A stretch of DNA of 64,000 nucleotides from positions 30,197,985-30,261,984 of the forward strand of contig CAIIXF020000004.1 of NCBI GenBank assembly GCA_903813345.2, read 5' to 3'. This DNA comes from Owenia fusiformis (lineage: Eukaryota > Annelida > Polychaeta > Sabellida > Oweniidae). Every line of letters starts with the position of its first letter. The stretch's first letter is position 1. Position numbers and translations under genes: made by a program. The notes beneath the pieces are model-generated. The model was not told where the DNA came from, searched no databases, and saw nothing but the letters and a program-made list of their open reading frames with translations. Shown in pieces: positions 34,451 through 45,299 of the stretch.

Positions 34451-35560
34451 AACATAGGATAGGATTTTGGGTTTTGTAGATTGTGGGGACATCTATGGAG
34501 ATTTACAGAACTTTCTGAGAAAATTATAAAAACAGGATGTTGAGAGACCCAAACTTGCCACACATATTCTACTTACAATGGTTCAGTTCTCCAATTTCTA
34601 CTTCCCTCTCAGTTACTATCAAATGCACTAGATTCATAGGTGAACAGCTTCCCAGTAATTTCTAAGAAACCTTAGATTCTAGTGCATCTACACTTATTCT
34701 CTAATGGTGGGGGAAAAGGGGTATTAGACACTGTTAAAAACAACAAAAAACTGTTGGGGGAATAGAGTTGATTGAAAACTGTCTGACCAATATTTCAGAA
34801 GGCCAGGGATCATGACAACAGGTATTCATCTGTGATAATAGACAATATGGACCAAGCAAAAACAATGTTGGGGATTCTGGGAGTTCTTGAACAGAAGATA
34901 ATAAACATTACACTAAATGACAAAGCCAAATCCTTTGAGTGAGTATTGAATTAGTTTAGGGCTAAATCAACTGGTTTAAGAAACATGTGATAGAAGAACA
35001 AGGTTCGGAATTCAAGGCACCAGCACCTAGTTTTATGTACAAGGAATTTTCAGGAGGGGAACAGACAATGCGCTGGTATAGCTGGTTTTGATCCCTATTT
35101 TTATTGCATTATTGCAGTGTAATGTCAAAACCATCCTTCATTACCAATGAATTTAAACCACTCCTGCTGATATACCAAAGCATCAAGCATGGACTGATGT
35201 TAAATCAAACATATGTTGTAAAAAGTAACAACCAAAAAGACAGAGGCTTCTCATCTAATCTGAGACCACTGAAAACATTTTCAAACTCCATAACTTCTAG
35301 TTGATAGGGCAGTACACTCTACTTGTCTTTGTACTCCAAAGTCTATCATCATGGCAAATGCAAAAGTTGATGTGAATTGAATCCGACATGTAAAACTCAC
35401 AATATAGAAATAAACTTACACTACTAATGCAGTGTGGAACAAAACAAGAGTAGCAAGAGAATCTACGGGAAATGCAAAACTGGTCTCAAAAGTATCAACT
35501 TTAAATGTAAAATACAAAAATTGCTTTAATCTATCCAATAAGTTTGATTAAAATGTATTA
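34451..35560 (+). repeat. Diverged R1 copy
   Basis: From AGGATTTTGGGTTTTGTAGA it follows R1 (compare 4,850 onward) with many gaps, through the AAAGTAACAACCAAAAAGAC block to the MANAKV block near 35,351 and NVKYKNCFNLSN near 35,500. It ends like the segments at 19,806 and 39,806 and passes into the recombinase-associated repeat. Confidence 0.6.
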
Positions 35561-35579
35561 ATATTGGCCATTTTTGTGC

Positions 35580-35782
35580 TGAATCACCTCAAAATAATAA
35601 AGTTTCTATAGTTTGGAAGAACAATGCCTGGAACATTGAGACCCACCCTGCAACCTGCTCGCAACTGCTTCAGGAAAATTGCAGCATCAGTGGAAACCTA
35701 AGCCGCCTAAGATTTGTTAATGTCAAAATTGCAAACACTGTGGTCGCAAAACACATTTCAACTCTGGCAATTAAACAAGAAC
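35580..35782 (+). repeat. Recombinase-element repeat fragment, split by a LINE
   Basis: Paralogue of 1,380-1,660 and 21,170-21,330: GGAAGAACAATGCCTGGAACATTGAGAC and GCAAAACACATTTCAACTC are shared. It resumes at 36,674 (TGCCAAAATGAAGAA) after the LINE. The paralogue near 1,570-1,600 shows the uninterrupted order. Confidence 0.65.
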
Positions 35783-35796
35783 AGAAAGTCGAGCCA

Positions 35797-36546
35797 GAGA
35801 ACTGCTCTGAATTTTATGCTGATATATTAAAAATGTGGATAAAATATTGTTATTATAAGGATGAGTATATATTATGGAATAATGACAATATTGTAAGAGC
35901 TAATAAAACTCTGTATTTTTCTAATTGGATTGAGAAAAAACTGATATACATTAAGGATGTTACTAGAAACAAAGCATTGATACCATATGATGATATTGCG
36001 AACATAGTAGGTAGAAATGGCCAAGTATTTTTACAGTATCAGGCATTACGAAATGCTCTATAACCAGAACACATCTTTAGATGGTATAATTGTGAAGATG
36101 ATCATGTAAATGACAAACTTTACTTCAGAAATATTGAAGTTAATAAAATAACTGCTAAATTTATTAGGAAAAAATTGGTACAAGAAAGAAAGGTTGAATT
36201 GTATTATGATGGTGAGCATATCCTCGAAGATGTATGGGAAACACTTTATAAATGTACTAGAGAAACAGTTCTCTTAGAATTACAATGGAAGATACTCCAT
36301 AAAATCTACCCTCATGGGGGCATACTTAAAAGATATAACATAATGGATTGTGACAAATGTAAATTCTGTGATGAAAATGACAATATGGCCCATTTTTTTG
36401 TTAGTTGTAAAAAAATTGAACCTATTAGGATTGGAAATGAATGTAACATTTTGGAACGTCTAGGTGTAAAACCAACAGGAAAAGAAATATATTATGAAAA
36501 CCTAATTCTTAAGAGGGTGGTACATTTATTGAAAATTTTTAATTAA
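35797..36546 (+). pseudogene. LINE ORF2 C-terminus (L1/Tx1-like), one in-frame stop
   Basis: One frame is open from the truncation point except for TAA at 36,061-36,063. It reads ILWNNDNIVRANKTLYFSNW, then a YIKDV region, then VLLELQWKILHKIYPHGGIL, then CDKCKFC-x7-H-x4-C. This order (W-N-N, F..NW, LQ.KI.H.I, C-terminal Cys/His cluster) is typical of the region after the reverse transcriptase in L1/Tx1-type LINEs. Endonuclease and reverse transcriptase domains are absent through truncation. The stop at 36,544-36,546 is the natural end. Confidence 0.75.
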
Positions 36547-36659
36547 TTGTAAATAGTTTTTTTAACTCTGTATTGTAACTGTAATTATGTAATATAATGC
36601 ATACATGTTGTACATATGTTAAGAAATAAATAGATTTTACAATAAAAAAAAAGAAAAAA
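35797..36659 (+). mobile_element. 5'-truncated LINE with 14-bp target duplication and poly(A)
   Basis: AGAAAGTCGAGCCA flanks the element at 35,783-35,796 and 36,660-36,673. The 3' end has AATAAATAG and then an A-rich tail (AATAAAAAAAAAGAAAAAAA). It carries the end of a LINE ORF (next entry) and about 110 bp of 3' UTR. This is a textbook target-primed insertion. The short age signal is that both duplications are still identical. Confidence 0.92.
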
Positions 36660-36869
36660 AGAAAGTCGAGCCATGCCAAAATGAAGAAAAGGGAGTCATG
36701 ACCAGGAAAAAACATTGAAATGCCTCTCTACTAGGGAAAAGAAAAGCTAATATTACAGAAAATTCATGACTAGATTGTTGATAGAAAATAGAGGTCACAA
36801 AAAAATTGTAATAGCATGATAAGGTTAAAGGAAAAAGATTACATCTGATGATTAAAGCATGATTAAGTT

Positions 36870-37707
36870 TAACAAGTTATTTTGTGGACATTGGAAACCT
36901 TCTTCATCTTGTTCAGATGCCCTTTATGAGAACATTAGATTTATCAAAGAAAAATCCCCTTCCTCAGACATTATTCCTTCTTCAGTTCTTCCTAGGATTG
37001 ATTTTGCAAATGTTGACTTTTTTCAGAATGTGGCAGACTCTTCACCAGATGTTTTTTTTCTTTAATTCAGGCTCTTTTTCGAACTCCAATGCAGTGTCTC
37101 GGTATAGACACTGCGGCGGGCAGATGAAGCAAATCCCCAAAATTTGGGGAAAATAGTTCCCTTTTTCATCGCATATGTGGTCAATTTTCACACAACTTAT
37201 AAAATATGTATTCATGAATGTTCCCCAAACATTGTTTTGTCAAAATATTTCAAAATTATTGAAATATGAGAAGAAATCATCGCGGAAGGAATTCTGAGTA
37301 AAAGTTTTGTTGATAATAGTTTACCGCACATGTTGTTTATCAGTTAATATACGCGCAATTCAACCAATGGAATTGTCTAAATTTTACAATCACGCGACCT
37401 GAGCATGGGACTAGAACCAATCACGTCAGTTGTTTATTACGAAGTTACCATGCCTACGGTGAGATACCTGCCCGCCGCAGTGATATATCACTGCACGGGA
37501 GTTCGGCTCTTTTTCAGATTCTTCCCCTCCTTCAGTTCTCACATCACTTTATGCACAAGATGGCCTTCAACTTAGTTTTGCTGGCAACAGAGTTCTTCCA
37601 AAAGCTATGTTTAATTATATGTCTCCTCATTATGCAATCCCAACTCCTTCATCTTCAACTTCATACATCTTCATTGAGCATGACAAACCTCCTTTGCCTC
37701 AATGAAA
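36870..37707 (+). pseudogene. SGNH2 copy split by a MITE
   Basis: Before the MITE it reads a diverged FIKEKSPSSDIIPSSVLPRI and DFFQNVADSSPDVF. After it (from 37,505) come SLYAQDGLQLSFAGNR-type sequence, with CAA (Gln) where other copies have CAC (the block V His), and then the HSQLLH.. region. The MITE at 37,081-37,504 interrupts the GGCTCTTTTTCAGATTC stretch found intact in other copies. Confidence 0.6.
37081..37504. mobile_element. 424-bp MITE with hairpin-bearing ends and 11-bp target duplication
   Basis: The left end starts GAACTCC and the right end is GGAGTTC. Within each inverted repeat sits its own small palindrome: GCAGTGTC-tcggtata-GACACTGC near 37,091-37,114 and GCAGTGAT-at-ATCACTGC near 37,478-37,495, each next to GGCGGGCAG or its complement. 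The target GGCTCTTTTTC is present on both sides (37,070-37,080; 37,505-37,515). There is no coding capacity. A target duplication of this length fits Mutator-like elements (8-11 bp), but other superfamilies are possible. Confidence 0.88.
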
Positions 37708-38207
37708 CCAGTGGTATTATTAAGTTTAAGAAAGCTATTTTGTGGTCATGGGAGCCCTTCTTCATCTTTTTGAGATGCCCTAATGAGAATATTGGATTTA
37801 TCAATGAAAAATCCTTCTCTGCAGACATTATTCTTTCTTCAAATTTCTTCCTTGGTTTGATTTTGCAAATGCTGACTTTTTTTCAGAAATTGGCAGTCTC
37901 TTCATCAGATGTTTTTTTCATTGATTCAGGCTCTTTTTCAGATTCTTCTTCTTCAGATCTCATATTCTTTTACGCACAAGATGGCCTTCACCTTAATTTT
38001 GCTGGCAACAGAGTTCTCTCAAAAGTTATGTTTAATTATATGTCACCTCATTATTCACTCCCAACTCCTTCATCTTCAACTCCATTCATTGAGCATGACT
38101 ATCCTCCTTTGCCTCAACCTTACCTGACCCAGACTGAGACACATCCACCTTTGGCTAGACTGCCAGGACCATTCTATACAAACCAACCAAGAATAATACC
38201 TAAATAA
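37708..38207 (+). pseudogene. Longest SGNH2 frame in the window
   Basis: An open frame that reads KFKKAILWSWEPFFIFLRCP, NEKSFSADIILSS, and then, between two compensating shifts, a stretch replacing SILPR. It continues SSSDVFFIDSGSFSDSSSSD, AQDGLHLNFAGNRVLSKV (Asp 37,980-37,982; His 37,989-37,991) and the Pro-rich tail to TAA at 38,205-38,207. It shows the order of parts: block III-like ILSS, then block V D-x-x-H, then tail. The N-terminal part is elsewhere (38,997). Function is inferred only as SGNH/esterase-like. Confidence 0.5.
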
Positions 38208-38996
38208 ATGCAAAAGTAATAACTCTAAAATATGATGCTAGGTACACCCCAATAATTGAATTTTTAAATTAAATTAATAACTTTAATTTTTCAAGGCATT
38301 GCACAGGGAGTTTTATTTGATGGTTCAGATGGCCTAAAACTACTGAGGCCAAAGTCAAAATCATTAGACTATGCCCATTCTGAGAAAGACATTTGCCATG
38401 TAATGAGTGTTAAGGAAACTAAAGATGTGGTGCCTCATGTAATAATAAGGCATACTTCATAAAAACCAAAAATGTCACAATCCAGGCATCAGAGTATACA
38501 CTAAAAATGGGGAATTACATTAACATATAAGTGTTCAGTTCCTATTTATTCTCATTTCTAAAACACATTATTTCATTTTCCATATACGTGTACATGTTGT
38601 GGATTTCAAAATGTGAACTTCAAAATGTATTCATTGAGCAGGACTACCCTCCTTTGCCAAAACCTGACCTGACCCAGACACCACCACCTTTGACTAAACT
38701 GCCAGCGCACTTCTATACAAACCCAAAGTTCCATCAATTATTAGCCACATCAAAGTCAAAATCATCAGACTATGTCCATACTGAGAAAGACATTTGCCAT
38801 GTCATGAGTGTTAAGGAAACTGAAGATGTGGTGTCTCATGTAATAATAAGGCATACTTCATAAAAACCAAAAATGTCACAATCCAGGCATCAGAGTATAC
38901 ACTAAAAATGGGGAATTACATTAACATATAAGTGTTCAGTTCCTATTTATTCTCATTTCTAAAACACATTATTTCATTTTCCATCTAGACTATGAG
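38208..38996 (+). repeat. SGNH2 3' and upstream blocks, repeated twice
   Basis: The blocks GACATTTGCCATGT.ATGAGTGTTAAG and ACAATCCAGGCATCAGAG occur at about 38,388/38,478 and 38,787/38,879. Between them lies a partial tail block (38,640-38,720). The organisation resembles the 967-bp array. Confidence 0.7.
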
Positions 38997-39188
38997 ATGG
39001 CGCAGAAACAAAAATATCAATTTAAAAATCCTCCGCTTCAGCATACTTCACCCCTGATGTCGGCGGTAGAGATCGACAACATAAGAAGAAACATCAAAGA
39101 CAAACCACTACCTACACAAACTGCAATTCCGGCAGGCACAAGCAAGATGGCTGACAAATCCCAAAAAACTGAGACACCACCACCTTAA
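38997..39188 (+). pseudogene. SGNH2 N-terminal segment joined to the tail
   Basis: ATG at 38,997 begins MAQKQKYQFKNPPLQHTSPL and continues MSAVEIDNIRRNIKD, PTQTAIPAGTSKMADKS, then QKTETPPP and stop. It keeps the frame lost in the copy at 18,608. As there, the middle of the protein is missing, and the join lies after ADKS in both copies, which suggests a shared deletion or a former intron-free mRNA-like junction. Confidence 0.5.
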
Positions 39189-39432
39189 CTAAACTGCCAG
39201 GACCCTTCTATACAAACCCACAAAGAATAATAATCCTTCATCTTCAACTCCATACATCTTCATTGAGCATGACTACCCTCCTTTGCCTCAACCTGACCTG
39301 ACCCAGACTGAGACACCACCACCTTTGGCTAGACTGCCAGGACCCTTCTATTCAAACCCACAAAGAGTGCTTGAGAAATTTGAGATTTTGTTTAGTTAAT
39401 TTAATTCAACAACATCATAAGGATCCAAACAA

Positions 39433-40150
39433 GTGTGGGAAATCATAAAAGGTCAAAATCAACATGTTGGGATACCCCCCCCTCGCAAAAAAACTCACTG
39501 CTTCTCTCAAAACACTTTGGAAGAATTTGTTGATAGGGCAGTACACTCTACTTGTCTTTGTACACCAAAGTCTATCATCATGGCAAATGCAAAAGTTGGT
39601 GTAAATCTGACATGTAAAACTGTCCTGATAACTTTAGAGACAATACACTCACAATATAAAAATAAACTTACACTACTAATGCAGTGTTGAACAAAACAAG
39701 AGTAGCAAGAGAATCTATGAGAAATGCAAAATTGGTCTCAAAAGTAACAATTTTGAATGTAAAATACAAAAATTGCTTTAATCTATCCAATGAGTTTGAT
39801 TTAAATGTATCAATATTGACCATTTTTGTGCTGAATAGCCTCAAAATAATAAGCTTCTATAGTCTGGAAGAATGATGCCCTGAACATTGAGACCCACCCG
39901 CGACCTGCAATCTTGTCCCCCAATCATCCCTGGTTGATGCAAAAGTGCAAAAGAATGCTGCTTTGGCAGAGCATTGTTTCAAAGAGACGACATCTACATC
40001 ATTTGAATTAGATGAAAAGACTTGCAGTTTAGCACCATCGTCAGAATTGTGCCACGAATCATGTGCCATCTTAGAGAAGGTTAGCAAATTCATGACTAGA
40101 TTGTTCATGGAAAATAGAGATCATAAAAAAATTGAAATGGCATGATAATG
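39433..40150 (+). repeat. R1-terminal and recombinase-associated fragments (copy B)
   Basis: Equivalent of 19,470-20,150. The frame 39,945-40,145 is open here (VQKNAALAEHCFKETTS, then SELCHESCAILEKVSKFMTR), whereas copy A carries a frame change in GTTTCAAACAGAGGAC. Unrecognised protein. Confidence 0.45.
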
Positions 40151-40179
40151 TAAAAGGAATAAGATTATATGTGATGATG

Positions 40180-41020
40180 AAACCAGTGGTATTATAAGTT
40201 TAAGAAAGCTATTTTGTGGACATGGGAGCCCTTCTTCATCTTTTTGAGATGCCCTAATGAGAATATTGGATTTATCAAAGAAAAGTCCCTCTCCGCAGAC
40301 ATTATTCTTTCTTCAATTCTTCCTAGGTTTGATTTTACAGATGCTGACTTTTTTCAGAATGTGGCAGACTCTTCACCAGATGTTTTTTTCTATAGTTCAG
40401 GCTCTTTTTCAGATTCCTCCTCTTCTTCATATCTCACATCCTTTTGCGTATAAGATGGCAACAGAGTTCTTTCAAAAGTTATGTTTAATTGTTTGTCTCC
40501 TCATTATTCACTCCCAACTCCTTCACCTTCAACTTCATACATCTTCATTGAGCATGACAAACCTCCTTTGCCTCAATGAAACCAGTGGTATTATTAAGTT
40601 TAAGAAAGCTATTTTGTGGACATGGGAGCCCTTCTTCATCTTTTTGAGATGCCCTAATGAGAATATTGGATTTATCAAAGAAAAATCCATCTCCGCAGAC
40701 ATTATTCTTTCTTCAATTCTTCCTAGGTTTGATTTTACAGATGCTGACTTTTTTAAGAATGTGGCAGACTCTTCACCAGATGTTTTTTCTATAGTTCAGG
40801 CTCTTTTTCAGATTCTTCTTCAGATCTCATATTCTTTTATGCACAAGATGGCCTTCACCTTAGTTTTGGTGGTAACAGAGTTCTTTCAAAAGCTATGTTT
40901 AATTGTTTGTCACCTATCCACTCCCAACTCCTTCATCTTCAACTTTATACCTCTTCATTGAGCATGACTACCCTCCTTTGCCTCAACCTGACCTGACCGA
41001 GACACCACCACCTTTGACTA
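40180..41020 (+). pseudogene. Two tandem SGNH2 domain copies (copy B)
   Basis: Equivalent of 20,181-21,030 with a period of about 399 bp. The first copy has the 21-bp deletion at the D-x-x-H motif (about 40,448-40,462); the second retains DGLHLSF. A one-base loss near 40,193 alters the entry frame. Confidence 0.55.
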
Positions 41021-41049
41021 GACTGCCAGGACCAATGACAATTGGTTGC

Positions 41050-42540
41050 GAATTTAAAATAATTCGCATTCAATGAGATAGGGCTGCTGGGGGAACAGGC
41101 AAATTGGTATATGTTGCTCATAAAACAGCCAGGCATTTTACCTGTTTGATCCTTTCAAAATGATCGTCCGGAAGAATAATGCCTGACATATTGAGACAAA
41201 AGCAGCTACCTACTCGCGAATGCGAGCCCTAAAGAAAAAAAACAACACCATCGGTAAAAATATGAGTCGCCTAAAATTGATCAATGCTAAGACTGCCGAC
41301 ATGGGGATAGCAAAACACATTTCAACACAAGCACAAGTTTTACCGCTGATGATTCAACAACGCCCAAATTGGGAACAGCGGGACAGGTTGCTGGGAGAAA
41401 GCAGTGAAGCAAGCTCTCTCGAAAAGAAAATGTCACGAGGGAGATAATGTCTCTCCTTCATCGTTGAACGTTGCCAAGGTGCAAAAGACTGCTGCTTCAG
41501 TGGAGCGTTGTCAAGAGGAGAGCAGATTGCCGTCGCTTCCATTGGATTGGAAAAAGTACAGTTTATCATATTCGTCATGCCCTAAATTGCGGGCCTTCTT
41601 AGCGAATACATGACGTGCAAGCATGACATTGACAGAACGCCCCCCCCCCCTCTTCCTCACATGGCACAGCTGAAAACCACTTGGAGTGAATTCTTTGATT
41701 TCTAAATGTCTCATATTCCCTTAATTCTGAGGTTTCTGATGCCATATCGCGTTGCCTCAGCGTAACAAACATCACCGCCTATTTGGACTTCCCTTTCACA
41801 GGTGGAAACTTGAAAGAAATGACTGTCAGAAACAATGTATTATTGCTAATCGAGCTCCTCAAATATTGCAGAGCCAAAAGGACATTGCTGGAGGAGCCAC
41901 ATGTGGAGTTATTAGAAAGGCTGCATTACTATACGAGGCTATTTAACCAAAACATTGCCCGGTATAGAAATATGGTGCTAGCCAATGGAAATGCGAGTAT
42001 GTTCAACTGGGAGACGCTCATGGATGCATTGCCTCAAACCATCCGCAAATTCAAGATTTGCCCTGAAATCGATAAAAAGGCAAAGTTGTCGCAATTTCTG
42101 TGTATATTTCTTATACAGACGATGATATGCCCCACTCGAATAAAGGAACTAGCGTCTATGCAGATAGTGGAAGAAAGCACGAGCAACCTCCAAGAAGGAG
42201 GCAACTTCACAATTAAAAATGGGGATGGGAAGCTTTCTATCATGTTCGGAAATTATGAAACTATTGATACATATAGGGGAAAAAAAGTCAACTTATGGGC
42301 AGACAATAATCATCCCTAAGTACAGAAGCACCTTATTGATCACTTAAAGCTCTATGGAAAAAAATTGGTATGGGGTCAGTTGCATTTCAGTTTATTTGTC
42401 AATGCCTTCGGTATGCCTTTTGCAAGTGAAAGTAGTTTATCCAGTTAAGAAAGAGTATAGCGCACTTGTTGGCATTCCAAGAACATCTCACAATCTTCGA
42501 TATGCATTTTGGACATCGTTTTTTTCGAAGAAAAACATTG
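41050..42540 (+). pseudogene. Tyrosine recombinase, catalytic Tyr missing (YR1, copy B)
   Basis: Same structure as copy A. The frame 41,783-42,319 contains the box I motif TRIKELASMQ. The frame starting 42,354 contains GIPRTSHNLRYAFWTSFF (His 42,489-42,491, Arg 42,498-42,500). In B the codon after FWT is TCG rather than the stop found in A, so the H-x-x-R part reads through into the GIY-YIG domain. It is still non-functional as a recombinase: box I and box II are in different frames and no Tyr block follows. Confidence 0.65.
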
Positions 42541-42998
42541 AGAAAAAAAAGCACAAAAAAAAGAAACATTACATGACTCTGAAAAATATGTTAGTCCACC
42601 CTAAAGACAAAATAGACATTAATGATAAATCAGGAGTTATTTATGAGGTACCTTGCAAAACGTGTAACAAATCGTATATAGGAGAAACCTCAAGACCTTT
42701 GAAAGTTAGAATTAAAGAACATAAGATAGAAGCAGACTCTAGGGACAATTCACGTTACACGCGCCAAGCAAAAGAAAATATGAGAGGGGTGATGAATAAA
42801 TCAGCCATTACGGACTACGTCCTTCAGAATAATTGCGTAATGGACTGGAACAATACTATGGTTTTGGACAATGACAATAAGAGACTTGAAAGATGGATTA
42901 AAGAATCTATTTTTATAAAGAAAAACGATAATAATATGAACAGGGATCAAGGGAACTATAAATTAGCGGGAATTTGGAATAAATTTTTCGTGAATTAA
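42354..42998 (+). CDS. Chimeric frame: recombinase box II fused to Penelope GIY-YIG (copy B)
   Basis: A 214-codon frame. Residues 1-60 are the end of YR1 with SHNLR; about 61-75 are Lys-rich (encoded by an A-rich stretch); 75 to the end are the Penelope C-terminus with GVIYEVPC, C-x2-C, SYIGET, and MNRDQGNYKL followed by IWNKFFVN. The Penelope part is complete at its C-terminus, unlike copy A. The fusion arose by insertion of a 5'-truncated Penelope copy into the recombinase gene. Whether it is expressed is unknown; box I is out of frame, so a working recombinase is not expected. Confidence 0.55.
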   Translation: MEKNWYGVSCISVYLSMPSVCLLQVKVVYPVKKEYSALVGIPRTSHNLRYAFWTSFFSKKNIEKKKHKKKKHYMTLKNMLVHPKDKIDINDKSGVIYEVPCKTCNKSYIGETSRPLKVRIKEHKIEADSRDNSRYTRQAKENMRGVMNKSAITDYVLQNNCVMDWNNTMVLDNDNKRLERWIKESIFIKKNDNNMNRDQGNYKLAGIWNKFFVN

Positions 42999-43320
42999 TA
43001 TGACGTAATGTTGTTTTTATTTAATTGTTTTGTAGCGCTTCAGATCAGTTTTTTATACATTGAAAAAGGATCCAGACAGGATCCGAACTGCCTGTTTAGT
43101 AAAATAAAGGTTGTGAAAAGAAGAAAAAATAGTTTGTGATTGAGAAAAAATACTATTTAGTTTCTAGCATAGCCAGAGTATAAAACCACAGTGTCCAAAC
43201 AGTATGCAAATATTACAACGACCAAGATCCCATGAATTTGGAAAAGAACGGGCTGAATTTCATCTCCGCACACTCCAAACGCCTGTTTGAGGGTGTCCAT
43301 AGTAACATGGTGATGGTTAA
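42999..43320 (+). other. Penelope 3' flank with hairpin, and copy-B-only sequence
   Basis: After the GIY-YIG stop lies AT-rich sequence with a hairpin GGATCC-agaca-GGATCC at 43,068-43,084 followed by GAAC, then AAATAAAGGTTGTGAAAAG. About 43,150-43,316 has no counterpart in copy A; homology resumes at GTTAAGATGTATTAG. Confidence 0.5.
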
Positions 43321-44515
43321 GATGTATTAGAAATCTAGCATAACGCAGTGTTCTACGGTTTTCTATGCGAGGAAACCGCAAATTAATGTTGTAATATTGT
43401 AAAGTAATTCCTTGTAAAAATACCTTAAATCATGAATATTTCAGTAAAACGTTGATCAAAATGCTCTAAAATTTGCTCCTACATTCACTGGACCATGTAA
43501 AATTATGACGTCATAACACATTGACGGTTACAATTCAAATATTTTGTATAGAACGCATTAGATTTCTTCAGGGAAAGTGTAAGATTTTTTGGCGTAAAAC
43601 ACATAGGGTAAGTTAACTGCTTCTAACTTTTTTATTACTCGACAAAAGAAAGATTTTTGATAGAGACAATATTGTCCTGGCGAAATTAAAGAAAATCTCC
43701 TCAAAATATATACTTATGGCCTTTTACCCTGTATAGTCTATTTTGAGGGGTATTTTAATGGATTTAGATATATTTTTAAAATTTGACTTGATTTTCAAAA
43801 TATTGTCCTTGCCAAATTGATGCCTGTGAATTTTCAATAAGATTAATAATTAGTAATACTTTAAAAATAAAAAAGTGGTACAAAAATATATGTTCCCTAT
43901 TTTACGACGTAAAGGAGATTCTTGTCAATATACTTCAATTACGTCATGATTTCTACAATCATTATGTCTTTATTTTCTGTCAACACTGCACTCATTGATT
44001 TAATATCATTTTAAGGATCAAATGGGGTCGCCAAAAGACGGAGAGCGAGGCAGCAACAAAATGTCAGTCTTTTGTTAAGATCGTCCTATTGTTATCAGTC
44101 ATGTTATGACGTCATAAATTATATCCAAAACACTTAAATGTTTATATCTTATGTTCAACAATATACTATTTTGGCTATATATTCACTTTACTACTTATTA
44201 AAGACGGAGTGACAATGAAATTTTCTGTTATCATATACTGGTAATGCTTTATACGATCACAAAACAAAAATGAGTTAATTTGTCGTCAAGATATTCATCA
44301 TGTTCAAGCATTCCATAAAAAGAATACACGACACGGAACACATAATACATAGAGTTCCTGTAAAGCTTGTATTCCAAGGTTTCTAACGGTATATAAAATC
44401 CTAATACTTCAACACACTTACAATATCTTAAAAGCACAATTTGTTTTTACATGTTGTTACTTTTGTAATTTTTTGATAGTTCTTGGGTGTTACAGGGAGT
44501 TTCCCAGGATCTTGC
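43321..44515. other. Non-coding stretch in segment B
   Basis: Equivalent of 23,119-24,400 in copy A, without the 69-bp and 19-bp segments found there. No supported gene. Confidence 0.45.
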
Positions 44516-44805
44516 GACGAGTAACTGGGATAATGCTCCATCTCACAATGCTATTTCATGGTACAGGCCATTGAAGCACTGGGTTTCCCACTGTTAGGTC
44601 ATGTTATATACTCTCCTGACTTGTCCCCTAATGATTTTACCTTCATGGTGACCTGAAGAGGGAGTTGAGGGAGTTTCTCATGGGAAGACTTGATGTCAGA
44701 TATCTTAAAAATTTGCAGCAGGCTATGGGAAAATCGGTTTACAAAGGTGTTCAAAGACTGGAGTAGAAGACATGAACTACATGTTAAAATAAAGGACATT
44801 AGGTA
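44516..44805 (+). pseudogene. mariner transposase C-terminal fragment (copy B)
   Basis: WDNAPSHNA has its catalytic Asp at 44,529-44,531. YSPDLSPNDF has its Asp at 44,633-44,635. The distance, allowing for the one-base frameshift between them, is 34 residues, the DD34D spacing of mariner proper. The tail GDLKRELREF lies in yet another frame. A TATTTATTGATCACCCTGTA stretch at about 45,075 could be a terminal repeat, but no partner end is found. Confidence 0.75.
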
Positions 44806-45299
44806 GAGTAGTTATGAAGTTTAAAATAAGAATATAATATGTCATTTCAATTGTGATTAGAAATATATTATCAAAAGCGCTTCGGCAGAAAATTTAATTC
44901 TTTGATAGTTGCCCAAGGTCTTCATGCTTTCTGTTGCTATGGTAACCATAACTTCATCCAATCACATCACTTTGATCTGAAACTTAATAATTCAATTCAA
45001 TAATGTTTGAACATTATTCTGCACAAATTTTATGAGGATTGGGTAAAATCTGAAGAAATGCCATATACTTTTACCGTATTTATTGATCACCCTGTATCTT
45101 GTACACTTTATCAGCTTTTTGATATTTTCAGGCCTGTAGTTTCAACATCAAAGCATTTTTAAATCATTCACAGAATCATGTTTCACCAGTGAAATCATTG
45201 ATTCTCATTCCTTAGATGATGCCTTACGTCGATTCTCACTGTCCCCGAGCTTACCTCTCATACCTCCTAATTTTTAAGCATTTCGAGACATGAGCCTTA

